This document shows, piece after piece, positions 31,722-43,997 of a stretch of DNA of 64,000 bases; positions within the stretch are counted from its first letter, which is position 1; every line of letters starts with the position of its first letter. The notes under the pieces were generated by a model. That model searched no databases, was not told the origin of the DNA, and worked only from the letters and a program-made list of their open reading frames with translations. The stretch is from NCBI GenBank assembly GCA_948567375.1, contig OX419760.1, positions 62,678,911 to 62,742,910 of the forward strand, given 5' to 3'. The position numbers and the translations under genes are program-made. This DNA comes from Lunularia cruciata (Eukaryota > Streptophyta > Marchantiopsida > Lunulariales > Lunulariaceae).

Positions 31722-34700
31722 TCAAGTATCAGTACCCGTCGCTGCCGGGTTTGGATAGCGATTGTACGCTGTAGCATGATCCTCTTGATACTCTGAGCTG
31801 TTTATCTCTGTTAATCTGCAGACATGAGTTGTAACAAACCTCAGTTATAGCCATCCGCCTGCTGCAAGGTAGCATGTCAGATCCTTTGCACCAGATACAC
31901 CGATAAAGAAAAACTAAGCTACCTGCTGATGGTGCGGTCCTTTGTGAAGCCCAAGTCGTTATCCACTAGAATATCTGCATCCTCATGGGTCTTTGACCTT
32001 GATGAAGTCCTCCTGGTTTTTGGCGCTTCAGATATTGGGACAACCTTTTCAAACAGTTCCACAGGTGTAGCCTCTGCAGAACACATGAATCTGGCCTTGT
32101 GCTCATACAGTACCTGTATCGGTAATTCCATCAGATCCCTTTTAAACTCGACTGTTTCCAGAATAAAAGGAAGAAATTGATCGATCTAGTAGTTGACACA
32201 AAGCCTTGCACATTATGAACGTTTCAGATGTATGTAGGGTAGGTCCATAACTTCCCCTCATGAGCTTCATCCAATGAAAAGACTTACATCGATCAATGTG
32301 GTAAACCGATAAGCTGCAGCCCGATTATGGGAGCCGAATTTAGGTACCCCGTCCAGTGCCAGGGTATGAAATTTTTCTGCGCAAGATCCAGTTACAGGGA
32401 TTCCGTGAGCAACTTTTAACATAAGAAGAAAGACCTTTTGCAGAAAATCATTGCTACATACATCTACAGCACTTCGTTCAAGGTCATCCCGACTGTCCCT
32501 CTATTCCGGTGAACTGCAATCTATGCCTAATCAGTACAAGAAGCTTCAAGGACGGAAAGGGGGAAGCCGTTCGCTGGTTTTATTGTTCTATTTAGTACAA
32601 AGCATACAGGCCCATTCAAATCCAAGCACGAACTTACGGAAAAGTCCGATGTAATCAGCAGCACCTAAAGGCATCTCGCAAAGCTCATGGAATTGAAATA
32701 GGGCACACCCGTCAGCTGCTAGCGGCACCTGCAAGTCCGCACCAATATCAAGAGGGTTGCAAAAGTCGTGTACCCAACATCTGGAGATTCTGGTCAGTGA
32801 TGAGTGCATTAAACAGTGATTGGCACCGCTTGAATACCTGCAGCTTACGACCCATTCGGAGTTCCACAGTTGTTGGTCGTGGTTCCTCTCCATTTATAGT
32901 CTGACGAAATTTATGCTGCAGATATTCAGATGCCTCTGGTCCTACAAAGTACATTCCTTGTTCGGCCTGGATAGCAACATAATGGTTAGCATCATGTGAA
33001 ACGTGCGAAAAGTTCCGACCCGTTTGCAAGACTTATAGGGGCAGTCAGTGCAATAACAAACACGAGACGTACAGACAAATGACAGCAACTATACGTTCAA
33101 TATGCATAGAGTCAACCTTTCCTGGCACAGACACCAAGTAGTGCTCGTACATAGAAATCGAATGCTTATTTGATAAAATGTTTGGATACTTACTGCTGTG
33201 AGCTTGCGATAATCTGTCGATGATCCAATTTCATGTACCACACAACGACTCTGGACGTTACAGAAAGAGACGAGTTATGCCTTTGTTCGAGCTGAAATTG
33301 CTCTGAAACCTGGTATTCACGTGAACGACCTCACACACAAACCTAGAACCACTGCAGACCTCCTTAGATGATTCCAAAGACAAACTAGTCTTAGGCTTTC
33401 TTTCTTATCTAAGGAACGTACGAAGTATTGGAATTGTCTAATGTTATAATAAGCTCAATTTAGATTACCCCTCAAACACGGTTTCATACCCGAAAGGACC
33501 GACCATTGGTTCAATGGGCATCTTTTGTTTTACTTGCACCTTGTCGGGACTCAGGATCAGACGACGCCATTACATGACAATGGCAGAATACAGTAAAACA
33601 TTGGGAAACCCTTCGCACAGCGCTTTTAGATCATTACAGAAGACAAGTATATCAGAACGAGGGAATGTCTTACTCTATACTGAGTGACAATATTTGTCCA
33701 TTAACTAATCACCGAACGGAAGTAGCCAGACCTTCATTAGAAGTCTGTACGAAAACACTATCACTTCATCGATAGCCTCATAGTGGCGGAGTAGCTGGAT
33801 AGGAGGAGTGCCAGTACCCCTCGTACCGAGTTTCTGCCATAACTCTATAGAGTGTCAGGGCGGGGATCTAAGGAGCATAAAAAGTGTCAGTCGGTGACTA
33901 CACTCTCGGGCATTGTAGAATCTGGGTTCTTCCAATCTTATAACATAGTTTTTTCTCCATTACGCCAGACGTCATTCTGAGATAGACCATTCAATTCTTA
34001 TAGAAAACATAAGCTCCAGAGCGTATACCTTTAAATTAGCGATGAAAGGAAGAAACAAGTCTCGCTGCAGGCCTCCTTCATAAAGTTGATCAGGATGCCT
34101 GTTTGACGTAGAGACTAAAATCTGCACCACCAGCAATCATGAAGTCCGTCAGGACAAATTTACAATATGTCTCTCTCGTTTCGTAGGAACGAAGACATGA
34201 TTTAAGTTGAGTCTGTGTTATTCCAGTAGATTAACTTTTGACAACGAACATCGACGCGAATATTTCACTTTTGTATTTATGCACGAGCTGCGAAGTTTGC
34301 TTGATATTCACATGAGACGGCACCAGGAAGGGATCATTGAGTCTAGATTCACTCACTATTCCCTTTTTGAAGAGATGATCAAAAAGGCGATTCAAAATTA
34401 AAGCGTCCGCTACATCAGTAACCTGTCAACAAGATAGCGAATTCACAGTCAGACTTCAATACAACAGCCAAATTCTTTATAAACTTTCCACTTACTTCGC
34501 TGGAAAAATATAAACCAGATCTGACCCAAGTATCTTGGAAGAGCAAGACGGTCATCCGAAATAAGCAAAATGAAGGAACAAAACCTTCTCCAAGTGAAAC
34601 ATTCTTGCATTGTCGAGAAAGTGTAGATATTTTCTCACCATGAATTCGTCGACACATAACAAAATCGATTCACTAGCAATTTCATCGGCGACAACTGACA

Positions 34701-37250
34701 GAGGATCCGATTGATTCTTGGTTTTCTGACAAAGCAAGAAGGCGCACGAGATAAACTTTAAAAATAATGAACCATGCAAGAATCCAAAGGTCAACTCACA
34801 CGGAGCAAGCACTTATTGTCGATACCAACATACTACACGATCAAAACCATCCTCATCAGTAAGCAGAAACTGCAAAATGCGGATGGGTTTTATTAGGAGG
34901 GAGTAGGTGCAGGTATCCTCAATCTTGGGTCCTTACACTGACTAATCTCTTCTGGACCAGCCATGGGGCTCTGAGTTCGACATGCTCCTGTAACTCAATG
35001 GATTGGCCGCAGAATATAGCTGGCTTATCAATCCCTATAGGTTCAAGAGAGTCCTGATCAAATGCCTCTCACTTTCACCAGCAAACGTCAGCAAACTCGA
35101 CGAGCATGTTGAAATCCTGACTGACAGAGTACATAACCTGCAGGTGTGTACATCTGCGCTCTATGTTAAGATTGAAGTGGGTAAGCATGGAGTGTAACTG
35201 CGGGGTCTGCCCAACCGAGAAATTGTACGACGAATGGCTGAATCTGTCTAACTATCTGAAACTTAAACCGATTGGGCCATTAGGAATCTCTTTGATGTAA
35301 CGGACATGGCAGAGATGAAAGAGTCTATGAGGTTGTGATCAACCTCTCTAGCCTACCCTCTCTGAGCCTAAATCTGCTACCCCAAGGCTTTAGCCTTCAA
35401 TGACTACTTTCTCGAACTGCAGACCGTCTATCCCAATCCTATTCCTGGTTCACCATACCTGCAGGCTGGAATGTACGTCGAGCATGAAGTCGTGAAAATG
35501 GATTCTCTTTTTCCTCCAGGTTTTCGGCCTGCAGAACAGTCATGTAAGGCACAAGTTATATTTTGACAAGTTGGCTTGAGCATCCGTACTTTGCAAGCTT
35601 GATATCAGCTTTTAGTTCAATTGCTAAAAGTCCAAGATAGCTCTATCGCTATCTTTTTCTAACTAGAGAATGAGTTCTCCGCAGCCAATCGTAATCTGTC
35701 ATTTTCTTCCTCTACTCTGAAAGTTTAAAACAGGTAATGAAATTTAGGTCCGTGCTAGTTGGAAAGATGTACAGGATTACTCAAATCAAGCGGCTCGCTT
35801 GCCGGTAAAACGTGTACCGAATGTGATATATACTATAGATGCCAGCCATCGATAGCATGGAAGTCAACCCAACGATTCAATTATAAGCAAATAAAGATGA
35901 GTAGTTGTAACGGCCAGCGATGATAGTGTCTAGGTTCATAATTCTTCCAGATATCCATCAAGTCAGTCTGAGCACAAGAATAAGCGTGAAGAGGACGTAG
36001 TCAAGCCTACTCGAAGCAGCAATAATTTTTAATACATTTGCAATCCTCAAGAGGATTCAACATCTTGGAGGTGCGTCAAATTTAAACATCTACACACCTC
36101 AAGCTCTCCAATGGACTTCTTTGGAAGAAACTTACAGTTCGTCATAAAACATATCCATAAGCATAGTTTTGCCTGTCCCGACGCCTCCGTATAAGTACAG
36201 ACCACGAACGGAAGGCTGTACTGTCCATTGAGGTATCAGCCGTGAAAACCAACCTCCGCTGTAATGATGATACCCGACTACCGTCAGAAACGTCAACAAC
36301 CGACAGATAAATTCTGAATCTTGAACATTCAACTCATGGCCCTGGCGCATGGCAGATCTGATTGAAGTAGAACTAGCGTACGAAACGCCGACGTGAAGCA
36401 AAGCAGGCAAGTTTAGACATTAACTCACCTCGATCCTTCCTGGGGATCCGAAGAACCTTTTTCCAAGCCCGCCTCCGCTGCCGTGCTGAGGAGAACATCA
36501 TACAGAGCTTGAAGAGCTCTTAATGCATCCTCCTGATCATAGACGGACAGTATTTAAAACCAACCAGACTGAGAAATTAAAGACGTGAGCAAAGAAGTAG
36601 AAGAGTCCAAGCGCGAATGGAAGCACAACTTAGAACGTGAGAACGGCGTGCACATCACATAAAGGATATGCAAGGGCAGATAATTCACTAAAGTAGCGAG
36701 ACCTCTTGACACCGAGCACTGATTCCTCCAGCAAAAAAATTATCATCCACGTGTGACTTCAAAATGATTGATGAAGACTAGGCTCACCTGATATTTATCC
36801 CCAGGCTTGAGATCCCCGGTAGCAATTCGACGCTCATATTCTGCCAAAGGACCAACTGCATCACGAGCCCTGAAGCTACTGTCTGCGATAAATCATTCTG
36901 GCACGTCAATGAAAGAATTCGAACACTCGCACACTTGATATCACTCCAAATACTTTGAATGTCAATAAGCCAAATCAACAACAATCCAGAGCTTGCTGAA
37001 AATTGAGCGATACAAACTAGAAGAAAACCCACTGACCTGCGAGAGAATCCGCCGCAGACGACGAAAACTCTCTCCAAGTGCTGGAATTACATGTCTTACT
37101 TATTCCTCTCGAATTGAACTCAAAGTTAATCGGGCCCTCGATCGAAGATTCACTCTGGGAACAGAAAGAACGACTCGAAACAGCAGAGGCGCTCCTCGCA
37201 ACCTGTGCATGCACTCGAATGCCACGAACTAACCTCACGGCAGACCTCAT
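31722..37250 (-). CDS. AFG1/LACE1-like mitochondrial AAA ATPase, 14 exons
   Basis: Members of this family (yeast Afg1, animal LACE1/AFG1L) act at the inner mitochondrial membrane in turnover of respiratory-chain proteins. Joined exons (high to low): 37250-37037, 36882-36788, 36532-36429, 36258-36136, 35528-35459, 34725-34639, 34422-34357, 34121-34029, 33250-33194, 32966-32838, 32728-32638, 32376-32288, 32113-31923, 31815-31722. All introns are GT-AG and the phases agree, giving 1,503 nt and 500 aa, the usual family length. The first ~30 residues are rich in Arg, Ser and Ala without acidic residues, as in a mitochondrial presequence. Walker A GGVGTGKT is at 162-169, Walker B ILLCVDEF at 223-230, sensor STSNR at 257-261; KKRIHFHDFM, EGGLQRDLFLPF, PLGAADY and LGFTKDRTISRLTE are family signatures. 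The start is the first ATG of the open frame of exon 1. It looks functional and is the only intact gene in the window. Confidence 0.95.
33783..33862. repeat. Dispersed repeat phrase in AFG1-like intron 8
   Basis: ggagtagctggataggaggagtgccagtacccctcgtaccgagtttctg resembles 14,535-14,600 and 15,636-15,703 in the repeat block (gccgaagtagcggagcgaatgtcagtacccctcgtgcccagttcctg). This suggests an unclassified interspersed element with an end here. Confidence 0.6.
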
Positions 37251-38189
37251 CTTCTCCAAACTCCTTCTCTAAACTCGTGAACCGCGCAGCTTGTATTGCA
37301 AGCCGCTGTGTCAATCTCCTGATAGTCATGTAGTGGAAAACGCTGCTACGCACTTATTCTTCTCTATCTTTCTCTCGCCCCTGTGCACACAACCTTTCAT
37401 CCGGTCCAACATTCCTGCCTCCTGCTCCACTCCCCGGTTCAGTCAATCAAGCGGAAGTCACATTTACGATTTTCTAAAAATTAGAGAAGACGCCTGCTGT
37501 TTCTCAGGAAGAAGCAAGCAAGCCGGCCTCGTGTTGGCGCTACGTTGTAGCTTGGAAGTTATTTGATCATCATCATTATCATATGTACAAGTACCGGTCA
37601 TAGGGATGGATTATCCCAACTCTCAACAGCACGCCGTACCCGCGGACAAACTTCTTAAGACCCAATATGCGGCAGGAAGAGTCGCAGCAATCTGCGGCAA
37701 AAGTAACCCAGCGCTGCTGCAGAATCTAAAGCTCGTCGTCCGCTCATCAAGATCTTGACACTAAACTCTGCAGCCCTTTTCTCATCGAAAGGAACTGCCA
37801 CGTCTTCTCGCATTCCGCCAAATTTCAGCAGTTGTCCGTCCTTGACTCCATGTGCCGTGGAGGGCCTCCTAAAGCCTTGGCCTCCTCTATTCCCGCCCAC
37901 TAAACCCCCACGTCTACGCTCAGCCATAGCTAGAAGCTCTCAAGGCGCCAAGACAAGCCAAGCCAAACCAAGGCATCCAGTTTTCTCCCGTCGTAGCAAT
38001 TCTAGGGTTTCCTCGAGACCTTCCCCTCTTCGTCCAGAACAAACTTTCGGGCCACTCACAAGTCGCCACCTAGGATTCCGCCATTCTAGACAGTGTCTGC
38101 AACTCGGGTTATTTTCTCGGTCTTTCTCTAATCCAATAGTCTCTTCCACTCCTCGGGTCACTAAAGCATGTTTTCGTTATCAGGTCACT
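37251..38189. other. Upstream region of AFG1-like gene
   Basis: Should hold the promoter and 5' UTR of the AFG1-like gene. No clear TATA box was assigned. It contains the unrecognised minus ORF 37,655-37,927. A plus ORF at 37,755-38,210 (151 codons, Ser/Pro/Arg-rich) is most likely the antisense shadow of that region. Confidence 0.4.
37655..37927 (-). CDS. Unrecognised small ORF, possible exon
   Basis: A 90-codon frame with a basic, glycine-rich start (MAERRRGGLVGGNRGGQG) and a segment DGQLLKFGGMREDVAVPFDE that reads like ordinary protein. I do not recognise a family. It lies 400 bases upstream of the AFG1-like start on the same strand. It could be the first exon of a neighbouring gene cut off by the LINE at 38.2 kb, an upstream exon, or chance. 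Confidence 0.25.
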   Translation of the reverse strand: MAERRRGGLVGGNRGGQGFRRPSTAHGVKDGQLLKFGGMREDVAVPFDEKRAAEFSVKILMSGRRALDSAAALGYFCRRLLRLFLPHIGS

Positions 38190-39130
38190 AGAGCCTTACT
38201 TCGTTCTTGATCCAGCTAGAGCATAGTTTTTTGGATCCTAGCTCGACTGAGCATTAAGGCATTTTGATTTGCACCATCCATTTTGGCATTTTGATTTGCA
38301 CCATCCATTTTCTCTACAGCGATGAAATTTTGCCCAGGTTGGATTCACCAGTATGCATCTTTGTAACTCGCTTGTGAGTGTGATTCTACACAGTAACAAT
38401 GGTCCATATAATGTGATGTCCTTATGAAAGATAGAGGATAGCTACTCGTGATGCCATCAAGGATATAGTGTTTGCTACGGTTCAAGAGAGTGGATACCTT
38501 ACTTGGAAGGAGTGTTCATATTTTTTGCAAATGACACATGTCAAAGTAGATTTATACTTAGTCCAAGATGATCAGGTGATAATGGCGGATGTTGTGGTTA
38601 TTGACTCTATGCGGGATGCATTGTTGGAGCGAGCGATTGCTCATCTTCCTGGATGGGCGGCGAGTGGTGCGATACCACACAAAGTCTCCAAAGTATAGGG
38701 GTATGCAGCAAGGTCACCTCTTTGTTCCACTAGTCTTGGAGTTATATGGAGCGATGGACATGGCATTCAACACATTTGTTAAGAACTGCATAAGAACTTA
38801 TCATATTAGATGCCATGAGGTACTATTCTCACTCTCATACTTTGTAGCATAATTTAGACAGCATGTGTCCATTGCTCTATAGAGAGCATTCGGTGATGCA
38901 ATCCATAGGAGAGCAATCACTCTAGGTGATGCTTCTTTAGAGGATCAAGTAGTTTGTAGACCTCATGACTTGCATAGCTCGGACATCTTGGGTGCGGTAA
39001 GGTAGATTTCTCATATCGACACTATTGAAACCTAGTCCCATTTTACCTCTTTTGTCTCTCCCTTTATAGCTTGATGGGGTCTTCTTAACCTTCTTGTGTT
39101 CTATGAGGTTGACTTTTTTGAAATTTTTTT
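38190..39130 (+). mobile_element. 5'-truncated, decayed RLE-type LINE copy
   Basis: Shares the ttggatcctagctcgactgagc region, the endonuclease part and the tail (cttgatggggtcttcttaacc, ctatgaggttgac at about 39,113) with the other copies. The phrase ggcattttgatttgcaccatccattt is duplicated at about 38,256-38,310. The stop hairpin is degraded. Confidence 0.8.
38468..38852 (+). pseudogene. LINE endonuclease domain, frameshifted
   Basis: The ORF 38,468-38,698 encodes VKVDLYLVQDDQVIMADVVV, the presumed nuclease core. The ORF 38,589-38,852 continues in another frame with SPKYRGMQQGHLFVPLVLELYGAMDMAFNTFV. The upstream Cys/His knuckle is lost by mutation (atgtgatgtccttatg region). Inactive. Confidence 0.75.
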
Positions 39131-40484
39131 AATATCCCATAGTGTAGCTAGGAACATCTGCTAAGTCAAAAGACGACATAATGGTTGGGCTCCTATGATA
39201 GCAATCTCCATTGTCTCTACTTTCCAAAAGTCAAAAACTATTTGTGGGAATCTAGACCGTACATTGGAAGCCTTCAGAAATACCAAAGCAATAAGAATAT
39301 AATATAGAGAATTTTTAGATACATCACACTTTTTTACTTAATATCACACCGCGCACACCATATTACACACTAGATGTGGTGTATTAGTAAAAAATGTGGT
39401 GTATTCTTACAATCTCTCTATATATATATATATACATATATAGTTCATTATTGGATATAGATCTGTCCATGACAATTTGGAGAAGTATAGAACTTACCTT
39501 GAAAGGCTTTCCAAGTGTACAAAATAGTTCGACATTTTAACTTGGATGAGATCACTATCTATTACTAAGAGAACCACTTTCCCACAATATGAAGATAGTG
39601 GGAGGACAACTTTCGACTTACAAGGCTCCAAAAGTCCTTTCTTACACTACCTCTCTCTTGGCAGAACAGTTTAGTCGGAGCCTTTCCCTGGCCAAAAGAT
39701 CCGCTATCCTAGCCCTCTACTATTCAAGATCTAGAAACTATACGTGTACGTAGTTGCCTTCTGCACCGACAAGCTGCCATGGTTGACACAAGTGGCCACT
39801 GCCGATTAGCTAAGAAGAGAAAAAGGCTCACGTAGAAGACATGAGGCATGGGGAGACCCTATTAGAAGAAGGGAGACAAGTGCTTTCGCTAGTACCACGT
39901 GGCAGTGGAAGAAAATTCTCGGTTCTTCCAAAGTTGCACAGGCAGAACGATGTGACGCTATCACACGGATCATGCGTTACGAGAGGCGTGCGCGAACGGA
40001 GCAATGTCTTGTGCAGACAAGTTTGAGTAATCAAGAATCGCAGTGTACAGTAACGTAAGTCACTTGCAATTGCCGTTGACTTCTGTAACTTTAGCCAGGA
40101 GTGAGAGTTGTTCTACGAGAGTGTTAAGAGTTCAAAGTGTCGAAGTTGGGACTCGGGCTCTCTGTCCCTTTTGCTCTTGTTAGTTAGTGCCTTGTATTTC
40201 TTTACGGGCTGTACTATTGGCCATCCGGATCCATTCTACCTATCTAGGATAAAACGAGACACAGACTCCATCTAACGGAAGATGCGAAGACCCCTTAAGA
40301 AATTAAAAAGAACAGGCTCGGCGAGATCTTCGAGCAGGTTGTATGCTGTATCACAAAACCTTTATCCTAGAACGGGAATTATGATACCAAGATTGTGATG
40401 CACACAAAGGGCTGTTGTCAGGGCATGGAGACGGTCATAAATGTAAGTCGAACACCAATTTTTGTAAATACTATTTGCTATTAT
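39131..40484. other. No recognisable gene
   Basis: AT-rich up to 39,520, with a (TA)n run at about 39,419-39,440, then mixed sequence. ORFs at 39,828-40,034 and 39,841-40,026 are antisense to each other and unrecognised. Confidence 0.4.
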
Positions 40485-40565
40485 TGGGTTTTAGCCTCAT
40501 TATCCTTATACAGCTTGATGGGTCTTCCCATCCTTCTTGTTATCGTCCTCGGTCACTGTTTCCCA
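40485..40565 (+). mobile_element. LINE 3' tail fragment
   Basis: ttgggttttagcctcattatcc resembles the stop hairpin and downstream region. cagcttgatgggtcttcccatccttcttg holds the second hairpin, with one G fewer in the loop. It ends near cctcggtcac. Confidence 0.65.
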
Positions 40566-40861
40566 TTTTGTAAATCATAGCAATCCAAAGAAGTTCGTCA
40601 GGGTCTGGCGAAAGACAGCGGTACTTATAACGTGTTATCCAGTAGACTCTTATGGATGTCCTTTAGAGCACTATTTCTGTACTTTATAAGCAAAACTGCA
40701 CATGCAAAAAGCGGTAGATTTGTCAGAGGTCAACTGTTTATATTTGCAGTCTCAAAGTACTCGTAGAGAAATGAAGCTTTTGAACTTTTAGTGTTTTCTA
40801 TATAAGACTCATCCTTCCCTCATAAGAAGACTCGTCCTTTCTATATAAGACTCATCCTTCC

Positions 40862-40967
40862 CATGGGGCTTAGCCCCATGTTACCTTTTTTGTCTCTCCC
40901 TTGTAAGGCTTGATGGGGTCTTCCCATCCTTCATTTTTCCTACGCAGTCGCCTTTTTTCCCTCCTGA
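40862..40967 (+). mobile_element. LINE 3' tail, truncated at the stop hairpin
   Basis: Starts exactly at ggggcttagcccc (40,865-40,877) and runs through the second hairpin (gatggggtcttcccatc) to cctacgcagtcgcctttttt. It forms a close inverted pair with the tail of the next copy (41,012-41,125), with about 55 bases between them. Confidence 0.85.
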
Positions 40968-41094
40968 GCTATCACACTGCACTTCTTTTACCATCTGGGC
41001 GAAGAGAACGAAGAAGGAGACCGCGTAGGAAAAACGAAGGATGGGAAGACCCCATCAAGCCGGACAAGGGAGAGACAAAAAAGGTAACATGGGG

Positions 41095-41750
41095 CTAAGC
41101 CCCAATAGAGTCTATATGAGAAATCTGCCCTACCGCACCTAAGATAGCCGAGCTATGCAAGTCGCAAGGTCTACACACAACCGGAGCATCCAAAAAAACA
41201 TCACCTAATGTGATTGCTCTCCTATGGATTGCACCAGTCACTACACTCTGTAGAGCAATGGACACACGCTGTCTAAAATATGCTACAAAGTATGAAAGTG
41301 AGAGTGGTACTCCTTGGCGCCTAACATGATGAGCTCTCGTGCACTCCTTGACAAATGTGTCAAATGCCGTGTCCATCGCTCCATATAAGTCCAAGGCTAG
41401 AGGAACAAAGAGGTGACCTCGCTGCATGCCCCTATACTTGGAGACCTTGCGACCTGCTGCTGCACTCGCCGCCCCTCCAGGGAGATGGGTAATCACTCCC
41501 TCCGAAACTGTATCCCGCGTAGGGTCCGTAACCACGACATCCGCTACTGTCACCTGATCATCTCGGACCAAGTATAAGTCTGCCCTAACACGTGTCATCC
41601 ACAAAGCATACGAACGCTCCGTCCAAGTCAAGTATCCACTCTCTCGTGCCATAGCAAACATTATGTCTCTAATGGCATCATGGGTAGCTATCCTCTGTCC
41701 TCCAAAAGGACCCCGTGTCATGTGGACCGCTGCTGCATCTAGTGTAGAAC
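41095..41750 (-). pseudogene. LINE endonuclease domain cut by LTR insertion
   Basis: Open from the LTR junction to the family stop codon, in the GGGGCTTAGCCCC hairpin. It has VRADLYLVRDDQVTVADVVVTD, which fits the (R/K)xD...D catalytic pattern, then KVSKYRGMQRGHLFVPLALD. The first Cys pair of the knuckle is beyond the LTR, and the last Cys reads Gly (HMTRG). The 42,484-42,735 part continues the protein upstream. The open frame up to 41,802 includes LTR-derived codons. Confidence 0.85.
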
Positions 41751-41755
41751 CACAT

Positions 41756-42492
41756 TGTAATACTTCAAGGACAAGAGAAGAGAGAAAACACAGATTGTAC
41801 ACTCAAACATTCGATGCCCCAAAGGAGCACCTTCTCTTTATTATATAGACAAAGAGGATCTCCTCCAAGGAAGCTCCACCATAGGATTAGGGACACAGAT
41901 AGGTGATATGTCAGCAAGCTCCACCCTTGGATTACTTACTTGGATGGGTGACATGTCTGGTCTAGGTCCTATTTGGTTGGTCAAACAAGCTTTGACCGGA
42001 GGGTATCTTTTAGGGAATCTTCTTGTAGGAATCTCAGAATCACGTGAGTAAGGTACCGTTGGAAAGCTCTCAATGAGACAAACAAGGGGGAGGGAAGGCC
42101 AACCTTTCTTCTGTTGGGGGGGGGATCTGCACATTTTTTAGGCCTAATTCATCCGTTTAGGCCTCCGAAATTGCCTTCAAAGATTTCAAGCATATTTTGG
42201 TTCCTACTCTATTAGTAGAAGTCCCCTTTTGGTGATATCTCTTTCTGATCTGTTTAGTCCATCATGTGTAACATCCTTCCAGATGTTACCAAACCAATTC
42301 TCACCTTTAAATCATATGTCTAGCTATTGGTTCTAAGGTTCTCAAGTCTATTTCTATTCTGCCCTATTAGTAGAAGTACTCTTTTGGTGATACTTCTATC
42401 TTATCTATTTTGACCATCATGTATGACATCATTCTAGATGTTACCAAACCAAATTTCACATCTAGATCATATGGCTAGCTCTTGGTATTACA
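41756..42492 (-). mobile_element. Solo LTR inside LINE copy
   Basis: Begins TGTAATAC and ends GTATTACA, so it has TG...CA ends and an 8-bp perfect inverted terminus. It is flanked by cacat (41,751-41,755) and cacac (42,493-42,497); the uninterrupted LINE has cacac once at that place, so this is a 5-bp TSD with one change. A TATA-like tatataata lies on the minus strand at about 41,848-41,856. A ~150-bp internal unit is tandem (about 42,205-42,340 and 42,360-42,484: ctattagtagaagt, ttttggtgatat, ccatcatgt, agatgttaccaaacca). No coding capacity. Confidence 0.8.
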
Positions 42493-43184
42493 CACACTCA
42501 CAAGTGAGTAATGAAGATGCAGATGGGTGGACCAAACCTAGGCAAAACCTCATCGCTGTAGAGAAAGTAGCTGGTGCAAGTCGGAAAGTCCTTATGCACG
42601 GTCGAGCTAGGATCCAAGAGCTTGCACCCTTGCCGGAGCAAGAGCAAAGACGGCAAAGCAGAATAGTGGACCAATTATGGGAGATTGTAGAGGCTGCTGG
42701 AGAGTGTGGAGACGAGAGAGGAGAGGGAGAGACATGAGACAATATCTATATTTTTTGAGGGTTCTCTAGTACGTAGCACTCAAGTGAATAGTATATTATT
42801 TTTGTTTTTCAATTCTAGTTCCATTGGCACCTAGATTGAAGCTATAAAGAATGGAGTAGAAAAATATGAGGATTTTTAGTTTTTTTTAGGGTTTAGATTG
42901 ATCATTATACATTGAGAGTGATGGGTCAGAAATTTTCATTTCCAATCTCTTGGTTTTCATGATTAAGGTATATGGGAATTTAGTTTGAAAACTTTGGAGA
43001 TGGAAATTGAAAGTTATGAGAGTTATAGATTTTAGGGTTTGGAGAGATTGTTTTCTTATGTGAGTTGGGATATGAGGGGTTGTGGTTTTGCAGATATGGG
43101 GAGATATGAAGAGGAGTAGCATGTGTTACTATCATTATTCTTGTGCTAGCCATGGCTACACTTGCCCATGTGGGGTTGCCTAGA

Positions 43185-43830
43185 GCGGGTCAGGATACAC
43201 CATGCTCGGTGTGTCACTGATGCTTTACCTCACAAGGGGTAAAGACCCATGTGGGAACGATGCACAAGGACTATGATTGGACCACTTGGGATGCTCACAT
43301 GAGACAAGCAACCACATTAACAACAATGACACTCGGGATTATACACGCTTCTTTCATCCCTTCGTTGATCGTTCCAAGGATACCGATTGAGTCGTGGGAG
43401 TGGTTAGCTTCTCAGGCGGGTTGCATTTTGGGGTTATTTGAGACTAGTTTTCCATGTCCACAGCTATTCCATAGGCTACTCCGCACACTCCATGATGAGG
43501 CTAGACAAGATTTTCGCCTACCACTTGATTGTTTGGCACGTGATCCCTTGGATGAGTTAGCATGGTTCTTATTCCTTTTACTCCTTTGATGGTGTCTTTG
43601 TTGTGCTAGAGGAGGACGTGCAGGGCATAGAGAGGTGGCTGCTAGATTTTGTTGATTCCGAGCGGGGTATTGGGCAGCCCTTTAGGAGGAGTCTATTAGG
43701 GCTACATGATTTAGGAGATAGGCATCCCCACATGATACCACACAGTCCACTCAATTACGACGATGTAGGACATTGGGTCAAGCGGGAGAGTTTAGTAGAG
43801 CAGCACGAGCGCTACACCCTTTGTCTATAG
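43185..43830 (+). pseudogene. LINE N-terminal part with C2H2 zinc finger
   Basis: At about 43,200-43,263 the frame reads TPCSVCH, one stop, CFTSQGVKTHVGTMHKD: a C-x2-C-x11-H-x4-H zinc finger of the kind found at the N-terminus of R2-like elements, where it helps choose the target. After it come DYDWTTWDAHMRQ, then the ORFs 43,251-43,589 and 43,603-43,830 with no known domain. This region aligns with the decayed copy at 1-1.8 kb. Confidence 0.7.
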
Positions 43831-43997
43831 CGAGTCCTACTGATGAGACTATCTCTTACCTATGCTCACTACATCCTATAGCAGGAGAGGGACTACCACT
43901 AGAGGTCTTAGCTTATTAGCCTGAGCAGCCTTTATGTCTTGATAGGTCGCTATTTTCACAAGCATTGTGCATTGCCTCTCGCCTTTCCTAAGGAGGC

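Larger units (their letters stand above)
41012..42735 (-). mobile_element. RLE-type LINE copy split by a solo LTR
   Basis: On the minus strand it runs from about 42,735 (upstream part, with ccggcaagggtgcaagctcttggatcctagctcg) to the tail end at 41,012 (cctacgcggtctcc). The endonuclease-coding part, stop hairpin and second hairpin are intact in sequence. A 737-bp solo LTR (41,756-42,492) interrupts it inside the Cys/His knuckle. Its 5' end meets the next LINE copy head to head near 42,735. Confidence 0.85.

Noticed and set aside
37755..38210. 151-codon plus ORF rich in Ser, Pro and Arg
   Set aside because: Compositionally biased and antisense to the minus ORF at 37,655-37,927; no motif.
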